From Methylotetracoccus sp. (GTDB lineage Bacteria; Pseudomonadota; Gammaproteobacteria; Methylococcales; Methylococcaceae): DNA of 9,735 nucleotides. The stretch lies in the NCBI GenBank assembly GCA_025458755.1, contig JALORT010000045.1:1-9735 (forward strand). The letters are read 5' to 3'. The notes under the pieces are model-generated. The model was not told the origin of the DNA, did no database searches, and was given only the letters and a program-made list of their open reading frames with translations. Made by a program: the position numbers and the translations under genes. Of the stretch, positions 1 through 5,543 are shown in pieces. Positions within the stretch are counted from its first letter, which is position 1; each line of letters starts with the position of its first letter.

Positions 1-314
1 GTGCGTTCACAGAGATGCATTGAACGCGCGATTGCCCATCGAAGGCAACAGCGTCTCGAGCTCCGGGACGGCATTTACGCCATGCGGCGCGGCAACCGGG
101 GCCGGGAGCATCGGAGGCGCCTGCCAGGCGTCCGAGCAGGCCAGCGCCGAACGCCACGCAGCGCGAGAGGTCTGCGGCCGCCGCACCGGCAAGCGAGGCG
201 AGCTGCCCCGCCCAAACCGACCGACGGCATTTCGCCGGGACGTACTAGCTAATCAGTCGGAGAGGCGTTCAAACGGGCCGAGCGGTTTTAGAGCAGGTAC
301 CAACGGCGACGCCG
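1..314. other. Left-edge stretch without a supported gene
   Basis: Several open frames cross this stretch on both strands (for example 1-252 plus, 20-388 plus, 7-192 minus). They overlap each other, are rich in Arg, Ala and Pro or Ser, and match no family I recognise, so I treat them as chance open frames in GC-rich DNA. A short perfect inverted repeat with a one-base centre, ACGGCG-a-CGCCGT, lies at 303-315 and touches the stop of the broken toxin gene. It has no T-tract and its centre is too small for a simple hairpin loop. The stretch could be the flank of a gene or element lying left of the window. Confidence 0.4.
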
Positions 315-586
315 TCATGCATTCCCCTCCCCGAAGGGGTTCAACACAGGGACGACGCATTCCGCGAAGTCGTGAACGTTGCGGGTGACCAGGGTCAGCC
401 CGTGAAGCTGCGCGCTGGCGGCAAGCAGCATGCCGGCTTGCAGGCGGGTGATGCTCCGTCTGGACAATTCCCCGCGCAATTCGCCGGCGCGCCGGGCGAT
501 CTCTTTGGTCACCGGTACGACCTCTGGACGTCGGGCACAGGACGGGAAAGCTCGCCGATGATGTTGGTGTCAACCAGGTAGCTCAC
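315..586 (-). pseudogene. Broken VapC/FitB-like PIN-domain toxin (internal deletion and frameshift)
   Basis: An intact homologue would be a PIN-domain ribonuclease toxin of about 135-140 residues. Translation from a GTG at 586 gives SYLVDTNIIGELSRPVPD, the classic PIN N-terminus with its first catalytic Asp, but the frame stops at about 25 codons (TGA). The C-terminal half continues in another frame up to 315: PEVVPVTKEIARR, then the typical GLTLVTRNVHDF and VPVLNPF blocks. Against the intact toxin at 1176-1592, about 50 residues are missing between the two parts, including the central LGEI glutamate. The third acidic site is also changed: the family's D-x-L/M-I/L-A-A reads AGMLLAAS, with Gly where Asp is expected. 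The 5' end overlaps the antitoxin gene's 3' end by 17 bases, as expected for a coupled toxin-antitoxin pair. A residual 65-codon frame (GTG at 512) could be translated but would lack two of the catalytic acids. A sequencing error alone would not explain a loss of this size. Confidence 0.85.
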
Positions 587-881
587 CGTATTCCTCCGCC
601 AGCATCTGAACAAAAGCATTAGGCCTGTCAGCGCGAGGTGGAATCTCCAACCCGTCCTCGAAACTTTCCTCTCGTAGGAGCTGACGTGACTCCGCTAGGT
701 CTTCCGCCAAGATGTTCGGTTTTTTCTGCGCTTTCTTCCACTCCTCGAACCTGGCGAACTCTGCCGCCTCGATGACCGCGGCGACGACTTGGTACCGGTT
801 GGAAATCAGTTGCGGTTCCTCGGCAGCTTTCTTCACCATTTCGGAGAAATGCTGCTTGGCTTGAGCGATATTCCACGGCAC
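570..881 (-). CDS. Phd/YefM-family antitoxin (orphaned partner of the broken PIN toxin)
   Basis: The product is 103 residues. Residues 1-45 read as a Phd/YefM DNA-binding domain: a start of the form PWNIAQAKQHFSEMVKKA, then a Q-L-I-S-N-R-Y turn followed by the hydrophobic strand QVVAAVIEAAEF. The rest is a charged, Lys/Glu-rich tail that in this family wraps and neutralises the toxin. The start is GTG at 881, with AGGA about 7 bases upstream and no better ATG nearby. The gene overlaps the downstream toxin remnant. Antitoxins of this family bind their own promoter as dimers and repress the operon, more strongly with toxin bound. The frame is intact although its toxin is dead, so it may survive as a regulator, as an anti-addiction factor against related toxins, or simply as a relic. 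It is not a close copy of the second antitoxin at 1598-1855. Confidence 0.82.
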   Translation of the reverse strand: MPWNIAQAKQHFSEMVKKAAEEPQLISNRYQVVAAVIEAAEFARFEEWKKAQKKPNILAEDLAESRQLLREESFEDGLEIPPRADRPNAFVQMLAEEYGELPG

Positions 882-1175
882 GGCGGATTCCTGTTATGTC
901 AATCTTTCGAAACCACTATGGATCTAGTCGTTAGGTGGATGTGTAATCAGCCGTGTCTTCTCGCTGATCACGCGGCGGTAAGGCAGATTCGCGCCGCAAT
1001 CCGCCATGATCCGGAAGATGCTGGCGCAAGGTTCCGCCGGGCATTGTGCGATGCTCCGTGCGCCGGTTGCTTCAGCCCTGGATGTGGAGCCGACGTGGTT
1101 TTGGCGGATTGTCGATGAGGTCCGAATCCGCCTGACGGGCGGCGCGAGGCGCTGAAGGCGAGCGTTAGCCCGCAG
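882..1175. other. Intergenic stretch between two toxin-antitoxin modules, with a four-copy octamer
   Basis: No gene is supported here. The octamer GGCGGATT (or its complement AATCCGCC) occurs four times in alternating orientation: 882-889 plus, 998-1005 complement, 1103-1110 plus and 1125-1132 complement. The last two form an 8-base inverted repeat around a 14-base loop, but there is no T-tract on either strand, so a simple terminator is unlikely. A 49-codon frame runs plus-strand from ATG 1006 to TGA 1155 without any family signature or ribosome site; I do not call it. The right part must contain the 3' end of the second toxin transcript, and the left part the promoter of the first antitoxin. 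Neither could be pinned to consensus boxes. Confidence 0.5.
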
Positions 1176-1592
1176 TCAGGACGCCGAGTTAAACTCGAAC
1201 GGATTGAGCACCCTGATTCCGAAGGTGGCGAAGTCGGCGACGTTGCGCGTGACTATGGTGAGGTCATGAACTCGGGCGATAGCCGCAATCATGGCATCTT
1301 CGTAGAGGGTGTCTGACTTGCGGTGCATCAACTTCGCCCAGCAGCGGAAGGCCGCTCCATCCATAGGCAGCACGTTGTAGGTGCTGCCCACCAGGTCAAG
1401 CCACGCTTCAATTTCCATGGCCTTTTGCGGATCCTGGTCGCGTGTCAGTTCGATAACCGCCTGTATTTCTCCCAGAGTCACGGTGGCGAGATGCAGATCG
1501 GTGTCTTCCACGGCATTGAGCCACGCGACCACCGCACCATGGGGGCGCGGCTTCCGCAGCTCCGAAACCACATTGGTGTCCAGAAGGTACAT
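1176..1592 (-). CDS. VapC/FitB-like PIN-domain ribonuclease toxin
   Basis: This is a type II toxin that would cleave RNA (often tRNA in this family) with Mg2+ or Mn2+ bound by clustered acidic residues. From the ATG at 1592 it has 138 residues, usual for FitB-type VapC. The PIN landmarks are all present: N-terminal MYLLDTNVVSELRKP (catalytic Asp in LLDTN), TLGEI (Glu about residue 42), LYEDAMIAA (Asp about residue 99), IVTRNVADF (Asp about residue 120) and the C-terminal signature LNPF. So it looks active. Two starts are possible. GTG at 1601 would overlap the antitoxin stop as GTGA but has no ribosome site. ATG at 1592 begins at the usual family N-terminus and has AGGTGA five bases upstream, so I prefer it. 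The antitoxin stop (1598-1600) lies within that ribosome site, which indicates translational coupling. Confidence 0.88.
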   Translation of the reverse strand: MYLLDTNVVSELRKPRPHGAVVAWLNAVEDTDLHLATVTLGEIQAVIELTRDQDPQKAMEIEAWLDLVGSTYNVLPMDGAAFRCWAKLMHRKSDTLYEDAMIAAIARVHDLTIVTRNVADFATFGIRVLNPFEFNSAS

Positions 1593-1597
1593 GCGGG

Positions 1598-1855
1598 TCA
1601 CCTGAAAGCAACGGGCTGGCGGCGGCGAGCGTTGCCTCGTTCAGGCACCAACGGCTCGGCGCGGGCTGAATCCGCGAGCAGCAATTGCTTGAGGGAGGGG
1701 CGCGCTGCCGCCTGCAGGCGGCGCCACTCCCCAATGGGCACCAAGACCGCTGTTTCAGTGCCGCGGCGGGTCACTACTTGAGGACCCTCGCTAAGACAGG
1801 CGTCCAGGAACTCGCTGAAGCGAGCTTTGGCGTCTTGCACCGGCCAAGTATGCAT
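1598..1855 (-). CDS. Phd/YefM-family antitoxin
   Basis: The product is 85 residues and is the labile antitoxin for the PIN toxin directly downstream. Residues 1-50 form a Phd/YefM fold: TWPVQDAKARFSEFLDACL is the N-terminal strand and helix, followed by GPQVVTRRGTETAVLVPIGEW, the family's T-R-R-G turn and hydrophobic strand. The C-terminal tail is Arg-rich and probably disordered until it binds the toxin. Start is ATG at 1855; only a weak GGAA-like ribosome site is visible. The stop sits inside the toxin's ribosome site, so antitoxin is made first and toxin translation is coupled. It probably represses its own promoter, and the CTAG cluster at 1880-1912, just upstream, is the obvious operator candidate. 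A Phd-type antitoxin with a PIN toxin is a known hybrid pairing. Confidence 0.85.
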   Translation of the reverse strand: MHTWPVQDAKARFSEFLDACLSEGPQVVTRRGTETAVLVPIGEWRRLQAAARPSLKQLLLADSARAEPLVPERGNARRRQPVAFR

Positions 1856-2159
1856 AGCGGGGTTCCGTTAGCAAAACGACTAGTTGAATGACTAGTCTAG
1901 ACCTATGCCTAGGGAGGGGCAATCCGCAGCATAAGCTGTGGGTTCACAATTCGGCGCTTGTGCACAGCGGCTCGAGGCTCTTTCGCGTGGGGAGCCCTTC
2001 CAACCGTTATACTTCTCACCGTCCGAGTTGGCCGCAGTCTCTGCCAAAATTCGAGGGACGCTTTGGGTCTTGCTAGGCGATTCGAGCCGTCCGATTCCGT
2101 CGGGCGTGAGTCGACGTCGACGCGACCGCGCATCGATCTTTGAACCCCGAGGACCGACC
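1856..2159. other. Divergent intergenic region between toxin-antitoxin operon and mutarotase gene
   Basis: Besides the CTAG cluster at 1880-1912, this region holds a TGTGCACA palindrome at about 1960-1967, inside a wider GCTGTG...CACAGC inverted repeat (1935-1968). A TATACT at 2008-2013 could be a plus-strand -10 box for the mutarotase, but I see no convincing -35 at the right spacing, which would leave about 140 bases of leader. The mutarotase frame stays open upstream to about 1938, but the extra residues do not belong to the family. No RNA gene or other coding region is supported. Confidence 0.4.
1880..1912. promoter_or_regulatory. Cluster of four CTAG tetramers, candidate antitoxin operator
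   Basis: CTAG occurs at 1880, 1892, 1897 and 1909, giving symmetric spacings of 12, 5 and 12 bases about a centre at 1896. The elements read ACTAGT, ACTAGT, TCTAGA and CCTAGG; GACTAGT is repeated directly at 1878 and 1890, and GTCTAGAC at 1895-1902 is a perfect palindrome. The array lies 25-57 bases upstream of the antitoxin start at 1855, where Phd-type dimers usually bind. The symmetry and location are seen directly; binding is inferred. The same bases could instead serve the divergent mutarotase gene. Confidence 0.4.
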
Positions 2160-3068
2160 ATGCCTGACATCGACGCCCTGAATACACGATTTGGCGTTAC
2201 CGACCGGGTGACGTTCGCCCGCGGACCCGGCGCGCTGGCGACCGTCGACATCACCAACGTGTCGGCGCAAGCCCGAATCGCGCTGCAGGGCGCGCAAGTG
2301 CTGCACTGGGCCCCGGCTGGAGCGGCGCCGGTTATCTGGCTTTCGCCCACAGCAAAATTCGCCGAGGGTCGCGCGATCCGTGGCGGCATCCCGATCTGCT
2401 GGCCCTGGTTCGGTCCCCATCCTTCCGAAACGACTTATCCGGCTCACGGCTTCGCCCGGATCAGCCACTGGGAGGTGGTCGCCGTGGAGAGCATATCCGA
2501 CGGCGAGACCCGTCTGCTGTTCCGCTTGATTCCGAGTGACGCGGCCCGCGCCTGGTGGCCCCACGCCACCCCCGCGGAACTTCACGTCAACATCGGCAAA
2601 CGGTTGAGCCTGGAGCTGGTGACCAAGAATCTGGGCGTCGCGCCGGTCGTGATCAGCCAGGCGCTGCATACCTACTTCTCCGTCAGCGATGTGCGCTCCG
2701 TCCACGTGCTCGGATTGGACGGCAGTCCGTATATCGACAAGGTGGACGGCGGGAAGACCAAACTGCAGAAGGGACCGGTCACGTTCAGCGCAGAAACCGA
2801 CCGCATCTACCTGAACTCCATTGGCGAAAACATCCTGGTCGACCGGGGCTTGAAACGACGCCTCCGCGTCGCCAAGACCGGCAGCAGCTCGACGGTCATC
2901 TGGAACCCGTGGATTCAGAAATCCGCGAAGATGGATGATTTCGTCGAAAGCGGCTACGTGAACATGGTCTGCATCGAGGCGGCTAACGCGGCGGACGACG
3001 CGGTCACTGTCGCGCCGGGCGAGGAGCATCGCCTCGGCGTCGTGTACGCGGCCGAAGGCCTCACCTGA
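2160..3068 (+). CDS. yeaD: D-hexose-6-phosphate mutarotase (YeaD type, aldose-1-epimerase family)
   Basis: The cytosolic enzyme interconverts alpha and beta anomers of hexose 6-phosphates such as glucose 6-phosphate. The product has 302 residues, close to the 294 of E. coli YeaD. Visible family blocks are ALQGAQVLHW (residues 41-50), the substrate-pocket run RGGIPICWPWFGPH (74-87), YPAHGFAR (93-100) with the probable catalytic His96, SQALHTYF (166-173) with His170, and VCIEAAN (270-276) with Glu273, the expected catalytic base. ATG at 2160 is chosen because GAGG lies about 8 bases upstream and the length fits; the frame is open further upstream but that part is not family-like. It ends 28 bases before the start of cti, so the two are probably co-transcribed. 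A link between sugar-phosphate anomers and membrane isomerisation is not obvious. The activity assignment rests on family resemblance. Confidence 0.92.
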   Translation: MPDIDALNTRFGVTDRVTFARGPGALATVDITNVSAQARIALQGAQVLHWAPAGAAPVIWLSPTAKFAEGRAIRGGIPICWPWFGPHPSETTYPAHGFARISHWEVVAVESISDGETRLLFRLIPSDAARAWWPHATPAELHVNIGKRLSLELVTKNLGVAPVVISQALHTYFSVSDVRSVHVLGLDGSPYIDKVDGGKTKLQKGPVTFSAETDRIYLNSIGENILVDRGLKRRLRVAKTGSSSTVIWNPWIQKSAKMDDFVESGYVNMVCIEAANAADDAVTVAPGEEHRLGVVYAAEGLT

Positions 3069-3096
3069 CTCTCCTTCCACTTTGGACCCCGGACCG

Positions 3097-5451
3097 ATGA
3101 AGCTCTCGCGGCCACTGCGCGCGCTTTGGGTATGCCTTGCTTTGATCACCGCCGGCTGCGCCTGGCAGCAGCGGCTTGCACTGGACCGGCTGTACGGGCC
3201 GGGGCAACCGCGCGTCCGGCTGCTGGATGCCGCGCGACCCGCGCCGGACTACTGGAAGGATGTGAAGCCGATTCTCGACAGTCGCTGCGCGGTCTGTCAC
3301 GGCTGCTATGACGCCCCGTGCCAGCTCAATCTGACCGCGTTCGAGGGCATCGACCGCGGCGCCAACAAGGCCAAGGTGTATGACGGCACGCGCCTGCTGG
3401 CCGCCCGTCTGACGCGATTGTTCGACGATGCGCAGACGACGCAAGGCTGGCGGGATAGGGGCTTCTATCCGGTGCTGAACGAAAGGACCCAGACCCGGGA
3501 AGCGAATCTCGCCGGCAGCGTACTGGCTCGGATGCTGCTTCTGAAACATGATCATCCGCTGCCCGAAGGCCCGCGCCTTCCGGATTCTTTCGATTTCGGC
3601 CTCGACCGCGGCCAGCAGTGCCCGGCGATCGAAGAATTCGGCCGCTTCAGCCAAGACTATCCGGAATGGGGCATGCCTTACGGCCTGCCCGGCCTGGAGG
3701 AGAAGGAGCATCGCACCTTGATCCGCTGGCTGGAGCTCGGGTCACCCTACACGTCACCCGAGCCGGCGCCGCCGCCCCACGCTGCCGCCGTCCTGCAATG
3801 GGAGCAATTCCTGAACGGACGTTCGCTGAAGGAACAGTTGATGAGCCGCTACGTGTTCGAGCACCTGTTTCTCGGCCACCTGTACTTCAGCGACCTGAAG
3901 CCGCTGCGCTACTACCGACTGGTGCGATCCCGGACTCCGCCGGGCCGGCCCATCGATCTGATCGCCACCCGCCGGCCGTATGATGATCCGGCCGTACCCC
4001 GTTTTTACTACCGGCTGCAGCCGCTGGAAACGACCGTGCTGGCCAAGACCCACATGCCGTATGCGCTGAACGCGGCGCGGAGGGCGCGTTATCGCGAACT
4101 GTTCCTGGACCCGCCGTTCCGCGTCACGCGGCTGCCCTCCTATCAGCCGACGATCGCCGCCAACCCATTCAAAGCCTTCGTGCAACTGCCGGTGAAAAGC
4201 CGCTTTCGCTTCCTGCTCGACGAGGCGGAGTTCATCGTTTCCGGGTTCATCAAAGGTCCGGTCTGCCGTGGCCAGGTCGCCTTGAACGTCATCAACGACC
4301 AATTCTGGATCTTCTTCGCCAATCCCGACGATGGCGGGGCCATCAACAATGCGCATTTCCTCGCACGGGAAAGCAGCAACCTGCGCCTGCCCGGCGAGCA
4401 GGCAAGCAACGCGATCCCGTTCTCGAGCTGGCTGAGCTACGCGCGGCTGCAGGACCGATTTTTGGCGGCCAAGCAGCGTTTCATGCAGGAACGACTGGCG
4501 CGCCGCGACGATCTGACGCTGCAGCGGATCTGGAATGGCGATGGGGTCAACGAGAACGCGGCGCTCACCGTTTTTCGCCATTTCGACAGCGCCACGGTGG
4601 TGAAGGGGCTGGTTGGAGACCCGCCGAAGACGGCCTGGGTCATTACCTATGCGCTGCTGGAACGTATTCACTACCTGCTGGTGGCCGGTTTCGATGTGTA
4701 CGGCAATCTGGGGCACCAGCTGAACTCGCGTCTCTATATGGATTTTCTCAGAATGGAGGGCGAGTTCAACTTTCTGGTCCTGCTGCCGGAAGAAATCCGC
4801 AGGCGCGAGCGAGACCATTGGTATCGAGGCGCCAGTCAGGAAGTCAAAGACTATTTGTTCGGACGCCGGATCAATTTCGAGCAGCAGACAGGAATCGCTT
4901 ATACCACCCGGGACCCGAAAGCGGAGCTGTTCGCTAAACTTCGGGTTCATCTGCATCCGGTTTTGAACCGGAGCTACGACCTCGAAAACGGCCCGCCGGA
5001 AATCGCCGCCGATCTGCAGCAACTGGCCCGGCTGCAAGGCAGGGCACTCTCCTGGTTGCCGCAGACCGCCTTTCTCTCCGTCACCGGCCTGAGCCGCGAC
5101 CCCGTGGTGTATTCGCTGCTCGAAAATAGCGCCCACAGCAACATTTCCCAACCATTCGCCGAGCAGCAACGACGCCTGCCCGACGAAGACACGATCACCG
5201 TGGCGCGTGGTTTCATCGGCGCCTACCCGAACGCGTTTTTCAAGGTCCGCCGGGAGCAGCTTCCGAGCTTTGTGGCGGCGGTCGCGAATTTAGCCAGTGA
5301 GCACGATTACCAGCACCTGCTGGACCGCTTCGGCCTCCGCCGCACGGATCGAACGTTTTGGCGGCACAGCGATATGCTGCATCGCAGATACGGGCAGTTG
5401 GCGCCGACGGAGGCCGGGATGTTAGACTACAATCGGCTGGAAAATCGGTGA
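3097..5451 (+). CDS. cti: Periplasmic fatty acid cis/trans isomerase (c-type haem protein)
   Basis: Cti converts cis double bonds of fatty acids in membrane phospholipids into trans, without moving the bond, which quickly lowers membrane fluidity under solvent or heat stress. The product from ATG 3097 has 784 residues, near the roughly 770 of pseudomonad Cti. Residues 1-20 are a signal peptide (basic KLSRPLR, then a hydrophobic stretch) ending in ITAGC, which fits a lipobox with Cys21. The haem c site CAVCH is at 64-68, followed by further Cys at 70 and 75, in the family block that begins DYWKDVKPILDSRC. Later blocks typical of Cti include WGMPYGLPGL, KGPVCRGQVALNVI with INDQFWIFF, and ERIHYLLVAGFDVYGN. 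An alternative TTG start at 3082 would add five residues; neither start has a strong ribosome site. It sits 28 bases after the mutarotase gene and converges on parE. Confidence 0.93.
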   Translation: MKLSRPLRALWVCLALITAGCAWQQRLALDRLYGPGQPRVRLLDAARPAPDYWKDVKPILDSRCAVCHGCYDAPCQLNLTAFEGIDRGANKAKVYDGTRLLAARLTRLFDDAQTTQGWRDRGFYPVLNERTQTREANLAGSVLARMLLLKHDHPLPEGPRLPDSFDFGLDRGQQCPAIEEFGRFSQDYPEWGMPYGLPGLEEKEHRTLIRWLELGSPYTSPEPAPPPHAAAVLQWEQFLNGRSLKEQLMSRYVFEHLFLGHLYFSDLKPLRYYRLVRSRTPPGRPIDLIATRRPYDDPAVPRFYYRLQPLETTVLAKTHMPYALNAARRARYRELFLDPPFRVTRLPSYQPTIAANPFKAFVQLPVKSRFRFLLDEAEFIVSGFIKGPVCRGQVALNVINDQFWIFFANPDDGGAINNAHFLARESSNLRLPGEQASNAIPFSSWLSYARLQDRFLAAKQRFMQERLARRDDLTLQRIWNGDGVNENAALTVFRHFDSATVVKGLVGDPPKTAWVITYALLERIHYLLVAGFDVYGNLGHQLNSRLYMDFLRMEGEFNFLVLLPEEIRRRERDHWYRGASQEVKDYLFGRRINFEQQTGIAYTTRDPKAELFAKLRVHLHPVLNRSYDLENGPPEIAADLQQLARLQGRALSWLPQTAFLSVTGLSRDPVVYSLLENSAHSNISQPFAEQQRRLPDEDTITVARGFIGAYPNAFFKVRREQLPSFVAAVANLASEHDYQHLLDRFGLRRTDRTFWRHSDMLHRRYGQLAPTEAGMLDYNRLENR

Positions 5452-5506
5452 GCGCGCAGCCCGAAAGCGGCGCGGCGGATGCGGGTTGACACGTTCGCGG
5501 TCCTGC

Positions 5507-5532
5507 GCCGCCGGAAACACTCAGACGGCGGC
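5507..5532. terminator. GC hairpin between convergent cti and parE
   Basis: GCCGCCG at 5507-5513 pairs perfectly with CGGCGGC at 5526-5532 around a 12-base loop. It lies in the 92-base spacer between the cti stop and the parE stop, where a bidirectional terminator would be useful. No run of T follows on either strand, so it is not a classical intrinsic terminator. A second, longer-range pairing (GCGGCGC at about 5467 with GCGCCGC at about 5504) competes with it. Confidence 0.3.
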
Positions 5533-5543
5533 CGGCGTTGGGC

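Noticed and set aside
285..294. GTTTTAGAGC, identical to the start of some type II CRISPR repeats
   Set aside because: There is a single copy, no spacing pattern, no complementary anti-repeat and no cas gene in the window; a ten-base match is expected by chance.
1..388. Overlapping Arg-rich and Ser/Gly-rich open frames at the left edge
   Set aside because: They occupy several frames at once, have no ribosome site or motif, and one runs antisense into the broken toxin gene.
1103..1132. 8-base inverted repeat as terminator of the second toxin transcript
   Set aside because: No T-tract follows on the minus strand and the loop is 14 bases; better explained as two of the four octamer copies.
1006..1155. 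Plus-strand frame of 49 codons ending in a Trp-rich stretch
   Set aside because: It has no ribosome site, no recognisable family and lies in the stretch with repeated octamers. It could be a gene fragment but I cannot support it.
1040..1172. Possible integron attC site ending in GCGTTAGCC
   Set aside because: No matching RYYYAAC box exists 50-130 bases upstream on the plus strand, the GTTRRRY consensus is not fully met, and no stem with the expected unpaired bases could be drawn.
1938..2159. N-terminal extension of the mutarotase by 74 residues
   Set aside because: The extension has no family similarity, would make the protein much longer than YeaD homologues, and the GAGG ribosome site precedes the ATG at 2160.
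2073..3149. 358-codon open frame on the minus strand opposite the mutarotase gene
   Set aside because: Shadow of a recognised family gene; composition is Arg/Ala/Val-rich with no family motif.
3754..5169. 471-codon open frame on the minus strand opposite cti
   Set aside because: The plus strand carries clear Cti motifs with a haem site and signal peptide; long antisense frames are common opposite GC-rich genes.
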